A stretch of 64,000 nucleotides of DNA from Microbispora rosea (GCF_900156315.1 NZ_FTNI01000009.1:124001-188000), one strand, 5' to 3'. Shown: positions 25,819 to 39,746, counted from the first letter of the stretch. Translations and numbers: made by a program. Notes: generated by a model not told the origin, from the sequence alone.

Positions 25819-26733
25819 TCAGCGGCCTCGCGCCGGCCGGCCCGGCGCCCGGTCGTCGGTCACGAGTCCGTAGCCGGAGGCGCGGAAGAGGAAGGAGGCC
25901 CAGGAGCGGTAGGGCCGCCAGACGTCGGCCACCTTCCGGTACGCGGCAGGCGGAGCGTCCTCCGGCAGGCCGTACGCCTCGCGCAGGATCGCGAACAGGC
26001 GTGGCTCGTCGCCCGGGAACGCGTCCGGCGCGCCCGCGCCGCGGATCAGGATCAGGCCGGCGGAGAACGGCCCCACGCCGGGCAGGGCACGGAGCTCCGC
26101 CAGCGCCTCCTGGGGGTCGAGCGCGCGCAGGTGCTCGGTGGTGAGCACGCCGTCGAGCGCCGCCTGGGCCAGCCCGCGCAGCCACTCCTCCTTCTGCGCG
26201 GGCAGGCCGAGACCGCCGGCCTGCAGCAGCGTCATGGGCGGAGGAAAGGCGGTGTAGGTCTCCCCGTCCACGACGACCTTCGCGCCGTACCGCTCCGCGA
26301 TGCGCTGTTTGAGCCGGGCGGCGACGAGCATCGACGTACGCTGCACAATCACCGCCCAGCACGCCGCCTCCCAGGGGCTCCAGAAGCAGAGCGGGCGCAG
26401 GCCGGGACTCTTGCCCTGCAGGTCGCCGAGCACCGGATCGGCCTCGCCCACCGCGGCGAAACCGGAGCCGTCCACGTCGAGGGAAAGGATGCGGGCCACC
26501 TCGGCCCGGATCCGCGGCCCGGCGGCCCGCGTCGTGGCGACGGCGACCCCCTCGGGCGCGGCGGTCACGGTCACGCCGATCGGCAGCCAGTCGGACTCCG
26601 CGCAGTAGGCGAAGCGCAGCGCCCGCCCGTCGGAGGGCAGCCCGCTGGTGGCCGGCCAGTCCTCGACGAAGCTCAGTGTGGCGCCGAAGTCGAACGGGCC
26701 TTCCGCCGTGAGTGTGAAACCGTGCCTGGTCAT
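25819..26733 (-). CDS. DNA-3-methyladenine glycosylase II-like, HhH-GPD family
   Basis: The 304-residue product resembles AlkA-type base-excision glycosylases. The N-terminal TATA-like fold (FTLTAEGPFDFGATLSF) precedes the helix-hairpin-helix LPGVGPFSAGLILIRG and the conserved catalytic Asp in GAPDAFPGDEP. CFWSPWEAACWAVIVQRTSM is the typical substrate-binding helix. It removes alkylated purines from DNA. The ATG at 26731-26733 gives a start adjacent to the fold; an extension to 26763 is possible. No Ada-type partner is present. Confidence 0.87.
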   Translation of the reverse strand: MTRHGFTLTAEGPFDFGATLSFVEDWPATSGLPSDGRALRFAYCAESDWLPIGVTVTAAPEGVAVATTRAAGPRIRAEVARILSLDVDGSGFAAVGEADPVLGDLQGKSPGLRPLCFWSPWEAACWAVIVQRTSMLVAARLKQRIAERYGAKVVVDGETYTAFPPPMTLLQAGGLGLPAQKEEWLRGLAQAALDGVLTTEHLRALDPQEALAELRALPGVGPFSAGLILIRGAGAPDAFPGDEPRLFAILREAYGLPEDAPPAAYRKVADVWRPYRSWASFLFRASGYGLVTDDRAPGRPARGR

Positions 26734-26859
26734 AGGCCACATCGTACGAGGCCCGGCCGACAAACGATCTCTTCCTGCGGCCTTGCCCGGCCCCCCTGGG
26801 CCAGACCGGATCCTCGAGAACGAGGAACACCGGAGCGGACGGGAGGTACGGTCGGGATC

Positions 26860-27129
26860 ATGGAGATGCTGGCGTGCGCGCTGATTCTTCTAGCCCTGCT
26901 CGAACGCCTGTGGCGATGGGCGGCCAAGGTCCGCAAGTCCGGCCGGTCCATCTCGGCCACCGGATTCGACGAGTTCGCGGCGGCCTTCCTCTCCAGCAAG
27001 CGGGCGCAACTGGAGCAGCGGCAGAGCGAGACGATGCTCCGCGACGACGAGACCGACGGCGCGCCACCCGCCAACCGCATCGACACCGCCCGCAACAAGA
27101 TCACGATCGTCGTGCCGGACAAGAGGTAG
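26860..27129 (+). CDS. DUF6191-family small membrane-anchored protein
   Basis: An 89-residue protein with one N-terminal membrane helix (MLACALILLALLERLW), a basic stop-transfer segment, then the conserved ISATGFDEFAAAFLSSKRAQ and LRDDETDGAPPANRID of the DUF6191 family common in actinomycetes. Function is unknown. The ATG follows GGGAGGTACGG. Divergent from the glycosylase gene. Confidence 0.8.
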   Translation: MEMLACALILLALLERLWRWAAKVRKSGRSISATGFDEFAAAFLSSKRAQLEQRQSETMLRDDETDGAPPANRIDTARNKITIVVPDKR

Positions 27130-27304
27130 CCGCAGCTTCGGAGCACGCTGTGCCAGAGCTTGTCGAAAGCTTTCGGCGGAAGACTTCCGACTTTCACTGT
27201 CGCCCTTCCACCCTCGTTGCCTATTCTTCCGTTGCACGGCGGCCTTCCGGTGTGACCAAAACCGGACCAACTGGCATTCCCGTGCCGATCATGGAGCGAG
27301 CATC

Positions 27305-27385
27305 GTGTCGAAACTTTTCGGTGACAGTGGGGAGATCGGCCTCGCCGACGAGCCGGCCTCCCAAGGGATGACGGGCTCATGGTGA
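27305..27385 (+). CDS. Possible 26-residue ORF coupled to the condensation-domain gene
   Basis: GTG at 27305, with GGAG eight bases upstream, opens a 26-codon frame (begins MSKLFGDSGEIG, ends TGSW) whose stop overlaps the start of the next gene. Composition is peptide-like and the coupling is tight, so it may be a leader peptide or a real micro-protein. No homologue is known to me. Confidence 0.4.
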   Translation: MSKLFGDSGEIGLADEPASQGMTGSW

Positions 27386-28758
27386 CGGTGGCGTTCAGCG
27401 GCACGCGGGAGGGCCAGGCGCCGCTGACCTGGGGACAGCGACTGATGTGGCGCGCAGTGCACCTGATGGGCGACAGCCAGACCTTCCTGAGCTGCCCCTG
27501 GGTGCTCCCGGTGTACGGCAGACGTGATCTCGGCAGCGTCCTGGAGGCGCTGCGCGTGCTGCTCGAACGCCACGAGAGCCTGCGGACGACCTTCGCCCTC
27601 ACTCCGGAAGGGCCCGTGCAGCGGGTCGGCCGCGGCGGCGAGCTGACCGTGGACCTGGTGGACGCGGGACAGGACCCGGCGCTGCGGGTCGCCGAGCGGG
27701 TCGCGGGCGAGCTGGGCCGGACGCCCTTCGCGCACGACCGCGACCTGCCGCTGCGCGGCGCCGTCGTCGTCAAGAACGACCGCCCGATGGCGCTGGCGCT
27801 CGCCTTCTCCCATCTGGCGGTGGACTTCCAGGCGCTCAACACGCTGTCGGAGGAGTGGAAGGCACTGCTGCGCGGAGAGAAGCTGCAGCCGGCCGAGTGG
27901 CAGCCGATGGACCAGGCCGCCGCGGAGCGCGAGGAGCCGTACCCCGCCCGCTCGGCCAAGTCCGTCCGCTACTGGCACTCCGTGCTGGCGGACGGACCGC
28001 TGGACGTGTTCGACCATCCGCCGCATGACGCGGACGACCCGCGGTTCATCGAGGTCGGCATGGAGTCGGTGGCGCTCGCCGTCGCGGCGCAGCGGCTGGC
28101 GGAGCGCTGGACGATGAGCACGACCAGCGTGCTGCTCGCCGCCTGCGCCACCGTGCTGGCCGTCGTGAGCGGCCGCCCGCGCGCGGTCATGCAGCTCGTG
28201 CACAGCAACCGCCGCGACGCGCGTACCCGCGCGATGGTCGGCACCGTGGAACAGGACGGCCTGTTCGTGCTCGACCTTCCCGCCACGGACTTCGCCGCCG
28301 CCTGCCGGGCCGCGCAGCGCGGGGCGCTCAGGGCGTACCGCAACGCGCACTACGACCCGTTCGAGATGCAGGCCATGCGCGAGGAGATCGGCCGCCGCCG
28401 CGGCCGGGAGCCCGACCTCGACGCGTTCTTCAACGACAGGCGGACCGTCGGCACCTGGCCGGGCCTGCCTCCCGTCGACCGCGACGAGGACGTGGCCCGC
28501 CTCACCGAGAGGACCGGCACGTACGTGACGAACGCCTGGCCGGGTGTCCGGTTCAAGGCGTTCTTCACCGTCGTCTCGGCCCCCGACACCGGGAAGCTCA
28601 GCCTCATCGTGGACACCGCCTACCTGCCCCAGGACACCGCCGAGGCGATGCTGCGCGGCGTCGAGGCCCTGCTGGTCCGCGCCCTCACCGAGGACGTCCC
28701 GATCGCCTCCGTCCCCGAAGTGTGCGGCGTCGGCCCGTACGCCGGGACCCCGGGCTAG
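27379..28758 (+). CDS. Stand-alone condensation-domain protein
   Basis: A 459-residue member of the chloramphenicol-acetyltransferase-like superfamily, resembling NRPS condensation domains. LTWGQRLMWR opens the fold as in C1 motifs; RHESLRTTF is the C2 region; the active-site HHxxxDG motif appears as SHLAVDF, so the second His and the Asp are kept while the first His and Gly are replaced. DAFFNDRR resembles the C5 region. There are no adenylation or carrier domains nearby, so it may act in trans or form an ester/amide on its own. It overlaps the convergent gene end at 28755. Confidence 0.83.
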   Translation: MVTVAFSGTREGQAPLTWGQRLMWRAVHLMGDSQTFLSCPWVLPVYGRRDLGSVLEALRVLLERHESLRTTFALTPEGPVQRVGRGGELTVDLVDAGQDPALRVAERVAGELGRTPFAHDRDLPLRGAVVVKNDRPMALALAFSHLAVDFQALNTLSEEWKALLRGEKLQPAEWQPMDQAAAEREEPYPARSAKSVRYWHSVLADGPLDVFDHPPHDADDPRFIEVGMESVALAVAAQRLAERWTMSTTSVLLAACATVLAVVSGRPRAVMQLVHSNRRDARTRAMVGTVEQDGLFVLDLPATDFAAACRAAQRGALRAYRNAHYDPFEMQAMREEIGRRRGREPDLDAFFNDRRTVGTWPGLPPVDRDEDVARLTERTGTYVTNAWPGVRFKAFFTVVSAPDTGKLSLIVDTAYLPQDTAEAMLRGVEALLVRALTEDVPIASVPEVCGVGPYAGTPG

Positions 28759-29822
28759 GTCTCACCTGGCAGCAGTTCCTCCACAGCCGACCGGAGGCAC
28801 GGCCATTCGCCCGCTAGGACCGACCGGGCACAGGTGAGGGCCTGGAAATTCTCCGCCCGCTCAGCGGCGTCGAGCAGCGCGAGCCTGACCGCGACCATGG
28901 CCGCCGCGCGCAGCCTCTCGGCACGGTCGGGGGCGTCCGCTTCGGGGATGACGGGCATCCAGCCGTCATGCAGCCGCAGCTGCGTCTCCAGCAGATCCCA
29001 CCGCAGTTCCTCCCCGAGCGGTCCGCCACCGGCGACTGCGTCGAGCGCGGCCGCGATCGACGGATCGTCCAGTCCGAACCGTCCGGTGAGGTGCCGGGTC
29101 AGCAGGAGCAGGACCGCCCGCCGGGCGAACTCGGGGGCGTGTCGCAGCCGGGCGTCGAGGTCCGGCTCCGCATGTCCGAACCCGAGCCCTTCGAACGGCG
29201 CGCTGAGCGGAGGGTCGATGAGGATCGCCTGCCGCATGTCGTCGGCCCACTCAGCGTTCATGCGGGCGCCGGTGGACGACTCCATGACGGCCATGGCGGC
29301 CGTTTTGTGCGCCCATGCCTCCGCCTGATTAGTCACCGGATACCGACGGCTCACGACCGTGTCCAGAAGAGGGCCGATCGCGTCGGCGACGGCCTCGGGG
29401 CGCGATCCGGTCAGCAGCGTGGGATACAGCCCGGGAACCTCCGCGAGGATCTCGCCACCGGCCGCATAGGTCAGCCGTTCCCCACCGTTGACATGCCAGG
29501 ACAACGACCATACGCGAGCGTTCTCGCTGAGCCTGCGTATGACCTCCGGGCCGCTCGTGTACGCCCCGTTTGCTTCGAGAAGCATCATCGACGGCCCCGA
29601 AGCGCCGGCGAAGACAACCTCCATGGGATAGAGATCCGTTTCCCGTATCCGCAGCTCGACAATTTCGGCGCTGCCCCCGCCGGTCAGTCTCGACGCGATC
29701 AGGTCGACCGGTGGCGGCGCTTCAGCCCAGGGGTGCACGACAGTCCAGGTCAGCGCGTTCGCGAGCCACTGATGGGATTCGAGGAACCGCAGGTAGTGCG
29801 CACGCGCTTCGTCGACTGTCAT
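28755..29822 (-). CDS. Hypothetical protein, DUF6461-like N-terminal region
   Basis: A 355-residue protein. The first 140 residues resemble the DUF6461 fold: an alternating beta-rich region ending in ARVWSLSWHVNGGERLTYAA. The rest is helical (WAHKTAAMAVMESSTG, EFARRAVLLLLTRHLTG), with no catalytic motif seen. No signal peptide or membrane segment. Start at ATG 29822; the stop overlaps that of the condensation gene. Function unknown. Confidence 0.7.
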   Translation of the reverse strand: MTVDEARAHYLRFLESHQWLANALTWTVVHPWAEAPPPVDLIASRLTGGGSAEIVELRIRETDLYPMEVVFAGASGPSMMLLEANGAYTSGPEVIRRLSENARVWSLSWHVNGGERLTYAAGGEILAEVPGLYPTLLTGSRPEAVADAIGPLLDTVVSRRYPVTNQAEAWAHKTAAMAVMESSTGARMNAEWADDMRQAILIDPPLSAPFEGLGFGHAEPDLDARLRHAPEFARRAVLLLLTRHLTGRFGLDDPSIAAALDAVAGGGPLGEELRWDLLETQLRLHDGWMPVIPEADAPDRAERLRAAAMVAVRLALLDAAERAENFQALTCARSVLAGEWPCLRSAVEELLPGET

Positions 29823-29850
29823 CGGCGCCCTTTCGATTCGAGGTGGGCGG

Positions 29851-30492
29851 TCAGGACTGCTGGATCGCCAGGCGCAGACCGAAGCCGATGACGATGAGGC
29901 CGGTGAGCCGGTCCAGGGCGCGCTTGACCGGCGGCCTGCGCAGCCAGCCGCGCAGGATGCCGGTGAACCCGATGAGCACGGCGCTCCACACCAGCCCCTC
30001 GCAGACGTGGACGCCCGCCAGCAGCACGCCCATCACCGCGTGCGACACCCCCTGCGGCATGAACTGGGGCAGCACCGCGACGTAGAAGGCACCCACCTTG
30101 GGGTTGAGCAGGTTGGTCAGCAGGCCCCGCCGGAACGCCCGTCCCCACCCGGCGTCCGCCGGATCGGGCGGCGCCGCGTCGTCGGCCCCGCTCGTACGGC
30201 TGTGCCAGAGCATCCTGCCGCCCATCCAGATCAGGTACGCCACACCGGCCCACCGCACCACCTCGTACGCCACCTGAGAGGCGGTGAGGAGAGCCGACAG
30301 GCCGGCTGCCGTGAGCAGGCCCCACAGCAGAGTGCCGAGCTGAATGCCGAGCACGACGGCCCAGGCCGGCCTCCGGCCGGCGAGCAACGACGTACGCAGG
30401 ATCAGAGCCGTATCCAGACCGGGCGTCAGCGTGAGCAGCGCCACGATCGCGGCGAACGAGGCGATCGCACCATAGACATCCACAACGGCCAC
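29851..30492 (-). CDS. LysE-family translocator
   Basis: A six-helix exporter of the LysE/RhtB superfamily, which extrudes amino acids and related small molecules. The signature LLTLTPGLDTALILRTSLL is at the N-terminus, followed by LGIQLGTLLWGL and the NPKVGAFYVAVLPQF block. I prefer a GTG start at 30492 or 30483, since the family begins right at the first helix; a longer frame from 30546 adds 18 residues that look non-coding and would crowd the divergent zinc-ribbon gene. Confidence 0.88.
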   Translation of the reverse strand: MAVVDVYGAIASFAAIVALLTLTPGLDTALILRTSLLAGRRPAWAVVLGIQLGTLLWGLLTAAGLSALLTASQVAYEVVRWAGVAYLIWMGGRMLWHSRTSGADDAAPPDPADAGWGRAFRRGLLTNLLNPKVGAFYVAVLPQFMPQGVSHAVMGVLLAGVHVCEGLVWSAVLIGFTGILRGWLRRPPVKRALDRLTGLIVIGFGLRLAIQQS

Positions 30493-30577
30493 CGTAACGG
30501 CCGTTTCATCCGGTCGAGCTCCCGGAACAACGACACCCAATCGCATCGCCAGAGAAACCTACAATGTGCGACATAGC

Positions 30578-30784
30578 ATGAAAGGCATGGACGAACCGCA
30601 GCCGGTCGCGCTCCCCAACGGCCGCAATCTGAAATGCGACACGTGCGAGAACGAGTTGTTCGAGGTGCGCCGGTGGAAACTCCAGACGACGGGCATGACG
30701 TTCATGAATCTCGACTGGGCCAATCGCGACGCCACCTGCTTCGTGTGCAGCAGTTGCCGTCGCATTCACTGGTTCCACTGGTGA
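30578..30784 (+). CDS. Small zinc-ribbon protein
   Basis: A 68-residue protein with two CxxC knuckles, LKCDTCENELF and CFVCSSCRRIHWFHW, separated by a strand pair; this arrangement binds one zinc. The TACAAT hexamer at 30560-30565 is a good -10 element about 13 bases before the ATG, suggesting a very short leader. Such small ribbons are often RNA- or protein-binding. Divergent from lysE. Confidence 0.7.
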   Translation: MKGMDEPQPVALPNGRNLKCDTCENELFEVRRWKLQTTGMTFMNLDWANRDATCFVCSSCRRIHWFHW

Positions 30785-30791
30785 TCGGGAA

Positions 30792-31646
30792 TCACAGGTA
30801 GCGCCAGGCGGCCGCGATCTCTCGCAGGGCCTCCGGCACCTCCTCCGGGGCGGGCAGCGGACGGCCCGGCTGGACCCGCCCGCTCCGGATCTTGTCGCGC
30901 CAGTCGCCGATGCCCTTCACGAAGTCGCCGTGGTCCTTGTCGCCGTACCGGACCATCCCGGGCTCGTACTCCACGCCGAGCCAGGCGCACAGTCGCCGCA
31001 GCTCGCCTTCGGTGTCGTCGACGAGCCGCTCGTAGCGGACATCGATGCCGTCGTGACGCCGCCTGGCCTCCTCCAGGTGGCGCATGTACTGCAACGTGTG
31101 CCGTACGGCCTCGTCCATCGGCCGCGCCCGCGGATCCGCCTCGTGCCACGATCTGGCGATCGAGGCGGGGTGGCGCAGGAGGAAGACGAACCGGGCATCC
31201 GGCCAGCACGTCGTGATGCGGCGGTAGGCGAAGACGTTGCTGGGCGTCTTGTCCACCAGGACCTGCTTGCCGCTCCGGACCAGCTCCCGGTGCAGCAGGC
31301 GGTCCCACAGGATGTGCTCGATGTCGCTCGTACGGTGGCCGGCCGCCTCCATGGCCTGCCGTACGGGATCGGTGGTGAGGGTCACGGCGATCCGCCGGAC
31401 GTGCAGTTCGTGCGGCGCGTGGATCCTGCTGTGGCTGTTCAGCAGCACGCGCAGGAGCGTCGAGCCGGACCTGACCGGTGAGAGCACGAAGACGGGTGCG
31501 CGCAGCAGGCGGTCGGCGGCCGGATCCGCGGGCGGGCGTGGCTCGTCTCTCGGCTCCGCGGCGGGTACGGCCCGTGGCCGGGCTCGCGTGATGACGTAAC
31601 CGGTCATCCCTTCGACGGCGGCGTTGACCCTGCTCTTCCATGCCAT
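30792..31646 (-). CDS. PAPS-dependent sulfotransferase family protein
   Basis: A 284-residue sulfotransferase. The 5'-phosphosulfate loop is FVLSPVRSGSTLLRVLLN and the 3'-phosphate site FLLRHPASIARSWHEA, both placed as in the Sulfotransfer_1/3 families. It transfers sulfate from PAPS to a hydroxyl or amine; substrate unknown. The N-terminal 45 residues are Arg/Pro-rich and probably flexible. It ends only eight bases from the zinc-ribbon gene, convergently. Confidence 0.87.
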   Translation of the reverse strand: MAWKSRVNAAVEGMTGYVITRARPRAVPAAEPRDEPRPPADPAADRLLRAPVFVLSPVRSGSTLLRVLLNSHSRIHAPHELHVRRIAVTLTTDPVRQAMEAAGHRTSDIEHILWDRLLHRELVRSGKQVLVDKTPSNVFAYRRITTCWPDARFVFLLRHPASIARSWHEADPRARPMDEAVRHTLQYMRHLEEARRRHDGIDVRYERLVDDTEGELRRLCAWLGVEYEPGMVRYGDKDHGDFVKGIGDWRDKIRSGRVQPGRPLPAPEEVPEALREIAAAWRYL

Positions 31647-31740
31647 GGCCGCGACCGTAGGGAGGCGTGGTGGCCTCGCGGTTAACGGAGGCTGGGGATT
31701 TCCGAAGTCGGGACAGCCGAGCCGGGCGCGCCGGTCACGG

Positions 31741-32292
31741 TCACGCCGGCGACAGGACCAGCACCGCGTGGTCGGGCGCCACGCTCGCGAGCCGCAGGAG
31801 GATGTCGCCGATCCTGCCGGGCCGTCCCATCGCCAGCGTCAGCCCGCCCTCCGTCCGGCAGCGGCCGTTGACGCAGCTCTGGCTGACGCCGGTGTTCATG
31901 CCCTCGACGTGGAAGGCGCCCGCGCCCGCCTCGAAGCGCAGCCGCAACACGCCCTGGTCGAGTGAGGCGATCGTGATCGCGTCGAGGCCGGTCTTCCGGT
32001 CGAGCCGCAACCGGTCTCCCTGGCGGACCGCCACCTCGCAGTCGGCGTTCCGGCACGCGTCCGGGTGGTCCGAGGCCGCGACGACCGAGGGGCTGGGCGA
32101 GGGCGCTGTGGAAACCGTGGCCGTGGAATCCGTGTCCGCGGGGATCGTGGTGGACACCGGGCCGCCCGCGGCCGCAGGTCCCGGCCGCGTCTGCGGCTCC
32201 TGCGTCCCGCACGCCGTGAGCAGCACGGTCACCGACACAGCGACGAGACCGGCCCGGCCGATCAGGCGGGACGCGTACGGTTCTCGACGCAT
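31741..32292 (-). CDS. Secreted lipoprotein, hypothetical
   Basis: A 183-residue lipoprotein: basic N-terminus (MRREPYASRLIGRAG), hydrophobic stretch and lipobox LLTACGTQ. A 45-residue Pro/Ser/Thr linker leads to a C-terminal domain with two Cys pairs (HPDACRNADCEVAV and SQSCVNGRCRTEG) that probably form disulfides. DRLRLDRKTGLDAI and ASLDQGVLRLRFEAG suggest a beta-rich fold. Function unknown; located next to the sulfotransferase and IclR genes. Confidence 0.72.
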   Translation of the reverse strand: MRREPYASRLIGRAGLVAVSVTVLLTACGTQEPQTRPGPAAAGGPVSTTIPADTDSTATVSTAPSPSPSVVAASDHPDACRNADCEVAVRQGDRLRLDRKTGLDAITIASLDQGVLRLRFEAGAGAFHVEGMNTGVSQSCVNGRCRTEGGLTLAMGRPGRIGDILLRLASVAPDHAVLVLSPA

Positions 32293-32418
32293 GACTCTCC
32301 CCGAGACCACGACGGCTACGCCGGTCCGCGGCGCCGGCGGCCGGAGCGGCCCAGGTCCCGCCGCTCGGCTCGATCGAGCCTTCCCCGAGCCCTGCGGCCC
32401 CAATCCCGCAAGCGGGGA

Positions 32419-33237
32419 TCACAGGAGGAGGGCGCCGGTGATCTGGTGGGCGGTTCTGCGCACGGCCGCGCCCAGGCGCGGCAGCGCCGCCGCCCCCACC
32501 GGCGCGGCGACCGCGACGGCCATGCACACCCCGCCGTCCGGGCCGAAGACGGGCGCGGCGACGCAGCACACCCCCTCGGCGAACTCCTCCCGCGCGTACC
32601 CCACGCCCTCGCCGCGGACGGCCGCGAGCTCGCGTTCCAGCGCGACCGGCGCGGTCACCGTACGGCCGGTCATCCGGCGCGGGGCCGGAGCGGCGAGGAA
32701 CGCGGCGCGCAGACCGGCGTCGTAGGCGAGCAGCACCTTGCCCGTGGCCGTGCAGTGCAGCGGCGCCCGGTCGACGCCGTCCGACGGCGACTTCACCCGG
32801 TTGTGCCCGTACAACCGCTCGACGTACGCGACCTCGGACCCGTCCGGCACGGCCAGGTTGACCGTCTGCCGGGTCACCTCGTAGAGCTGGAGCAGATGCG
32901 GCAGGACCGCCCTGCGTGAGCCGGGCAGGCGACGGCCCTGGACCGCCCAGCCGCGCGGCGCCACGAGGTCGGCGAGGCGTCCGCCGACCGTGTAGTCGCC
33001 GCCCGTACGCGTGACCAGGCCCCGCCGCTGCAGGGTCCCGAGCAGGCGATGAGTGGTGGTCTTGGAGAACCCGGTGGACCTGTGCACCTGGGTAAGGTTC
33101 ATCGGCCGCATGCCGGCGGCCAGGCACAGGAGGATCTCCATCCCGCGTTCCAGGCTGCCCAGGGCGGAGGCCGCCTCCGCTCGGCGGGCGCGATCCAACG
33201 GTACGAACAACCCCACCCCGCGACGCTCGAAGCACAT
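32419..33237 (-). CDS. IclR-family transcriptional regulator
   Basis: A 272-residue regulator with an N-terminal winged helix (LGSLERGMEILLCLAAG, recognition helix STGFSKTTTHRLLGTLQRRG) and a C-terminal effector domain (VAYVERLYGHNRVKSPSD, LHCTATGKVLLAY, GYAREEFAEGVCCVAAPV), complete for the family. IclR proteins usually control small-molecule catabolism and often their own gene. Neither flanking gene is an obvious target. The 25-residue lead before LGSLERG could shorten if a downstream GTG is used. Confidence 0.92.
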   Translation of the reverse strand: MCFERRGVGLFVPLDRARRAEAASALGSLERGMEILLCLAAGMRPMNLTQVHRSTGFSKTTTHRLLGTLQRRGLVTRTGGDYTVGGRLADLVAPRGWAVQGRRLPGSRRAVLPHLLQLYEVTRQTVNLAVPDGSEVAYVERLYGHNRVKSPSDGVDRAPLHCTATGKVLLAYDAGLRAAFLAAPAPRRMTGRTVTAPVALERELAAVRGEGVGYAREEFAEGVCCVAAPVFGPDGGVCMAVAVAAPVGAAALPRLGAAVRRTAHQITGALLL

Positions 33238-33298
33238 CTTGATCGGCCAGCGGTCACCTTAGCCGCGCCGCGCCGCGCATGAGGGGAGAACGCGGTTG

Positions 33299-33643
33299 CT
33301 ACGCCGAGGCCGCCAGCTCGACCTGGCGGCCGACCCCGTCGCATTCGGCCGCGGCCAGCACGGGGGCGAGCAGGCCGGGGAAGCGGGTCTCCAGGTCGTC
33401 GCGGCGGAGCACGACGAAGCAGCGGGTGCCCTCCTGACGGGTGCGCGTGATCCCGGCGTCGCGCAGGACCCGCAGGTGATGGCTGAGCGTCGACTTGGCG
33501 ACGGGGGCCCGCAGCTCCCCCCATCCACGCTCCCGCCCGTCGGCCAGCAGCAGGACCAGGCCAACCCGGATCGGATCGCTCAGCGCCGCCATGACCGCGG
33601 TGAGCGAGATCTCGTCCAGTTCGGGGTGGTGCGCCTGCTTCAT
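33299..33643 (-). CDS. ArsR-family transcriptional repressor
   Basis: A 114-residue winged-helix repressor: MAALSDPIRVGLVLLLADG, recognition helix AKSTLSHHLRVLRDAG and wing RTRQEGTRCFVVLRRDDL. The Cys residues for arsenic-type metal sensing are absent; the sole two are not in the metal helix, so it probably senses something else. It is divergent from the SDR gene at 33697 and both share the GTTC/GAAC operator between them. Confidence 0.9.
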   Translation of the reverse strand: MKQAHHPELDEISLTAVMAALSDPIRVGLVLLLADGRERGWGELRAPVAKSTLSHHLRVLRDAGITRTRQEGTRCFVVLRRDDLETRFPGLLAPVLAAAECDGVGRQVELAASA

Positions 33644-33659
33644 GGGCCAATGGTAGCTT

Positions 33660-33684
33660 GTTCGTTGTTCATCGAACATCGAAC
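33660..33684. promoter_or_regulatory. Nested symmetric operator between arsR-like and SDR genes
   Basis: Two GTTC boxes (33660-33663, 33667-33670) mirrored by two GAAC boxes (33674-33677, 33681-33684), each spaced by three bases, give full dyad symmetry over 25 bases. It sits 17 bases before the ArsR start and 13 before the SDR start, ideal for repressing both. Confidence 0.7.
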
Positions 33685-33696
33685 ACTGGAGTCGCG

Positions 33697-34461
33697 TTGA
33701 CTGGACACGCTGACGGCCGCTTCGCCGGCCAGGTCGTCGTCGTCACCGGTGCGGGCTCGGGCATCGGACGCGCCGCCGCCCTCGCCTTCGCCCTTGCGGG
33801 AGCGCGGGTCCTCGGGGTGGGCCGCCGCGCACACGCCCTCGAGGAGACCGCCCGGCAGCATCCGGGCATCGCCGTGCTCGCCGCGGACCTGCGCGCCGCG
33901 GATGCGCCCGAGACGATCGCGCGTACGGCCGCCGGCCGCTGGGGCCGGGTGGACGTGCTGGTCAACAACGCCGGCGCGACCGCGGTCATGCCGCTGGCCG
34001 AGACGACGGCGGCGCGCGTCACCGACCTGTTCGACCTCAACGTCACCGCGCCCAGCCTGCTCGCCCGGGCCGTGTTGCCCCACCTGCGCGAAACACGCGG
34101 GTCGATCGTCAACATCTCGAGCACCTACGGCCACCGCCCGCTGCCCGGCGCGGCGCATTACGCCGCGTCGAAAGCCGCGATCGAGCAGCTCACCCGCAGT
34201 TGGGCGCTGGAGCTCGCCGGAGACGGCATCCGGGTCAACGCCCTGGCCCCCGGACCGACCGAGAGTGAGGCACTCACCGCCGCCGGTCTTCCCGCGGCCG
34301 TCGTCGAGCAGACCAAGCAGGACGAGGCCCGCCGCATCCCCCTCGGCAGGCGTGGTGAGCCCGGAGAGGTTGCCGAGTGGATCCTCCACCTCGCCGATCC
34401 GGCCGCGACCTGGCTCACCGGCCAGGTCCTCACCCTGGACGGCGGTCTTGAGCTGGCCTGA
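33697..34461 (+). CDS. Short-chain dehydrogenase/reductase
   Basis: A 254-residue classical SDR: TGAGSGIGRAAALAFA cofactor loop with Ser after the second Gly and a following VLGVGRR arginine that favours NADP(H), DVLVNNAGATA, catalytic Ser in IVNISSTYG and the YAASK Tyr/Lys pair. The C-terminal WLTGQVLTLDGG is the usual closing motif. The start is a TTG preceded by GGAG. Expression is probably repressed by the ArsR-type protein divergent to it. Substrate unknown. Confidence 0.9.
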   Translation: MTGHADGRFAGQVVVVTGAGSGIGRAAALAFALAGARVLGVGRRAHALEETARQHPGIAVLAADLRAADAPETIARTAAGRWGRVDVLVNNAGATAVMPLAETTAARVTDLFDLNVTAPSLLARAVLPHLRETRGSIVNISSTYGHRPLPGAAHYAASKAAIEQLTRSWALELAGDGIRVNALAPGPTESEALTAAGLPAAVVEQTKQDEARRIPLGRRGEPGEVAEWILHLADPAATWLTGQVLTLDGGLELA

Positions 34462-34475
34462 TCCGAGGGGCCGCC

Positions 34476-34510
34476 TGCGGCCGGGGCTCTCGGGGAGCGC
34501 CCCGGCCGCA
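34476..34510. terminator. Terminator between the SDR and encapsulin operons
   Basis: TGCGGCCGGGGC (34476-34487) pairs exactly with 34499-34510 around an 11-base loop. It lies between convergent genes that end at 34461 and 34519 and could act in both directions. Confidence 0.7.
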
Positions 34511-34518
34511 AGCGTTTC

Positions 34519-39529
<5,011 letters not shown>

Positions 39530-39746
39530 AGCACATCACCCCATCTGTGATCGGCACGGCGGCCGGTTGTTCGGTGACTGGACACGCTCGTCGCCGAGCG
39601 GCGGAGGGGGGAGCAGAGATCAGGGTCCTGCCGGCCCGGGCAGGGCCACACCGCATCGCCGGCCGCCCGTACGGCCGCGCGCGGAGGCGGCCGGAGCGGT
39701 TCCGGCGGCGGGAGTCAAGAAAGAGGCGGTCTGCCGGTCGCGCGTC

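Noticed and set aside
26889..26909. TTCTAG half-site resembling the regulon operator
   Set aside because: It lies inside the DUF6191 coding region and lacks the second half-site at the seven-base spacing.
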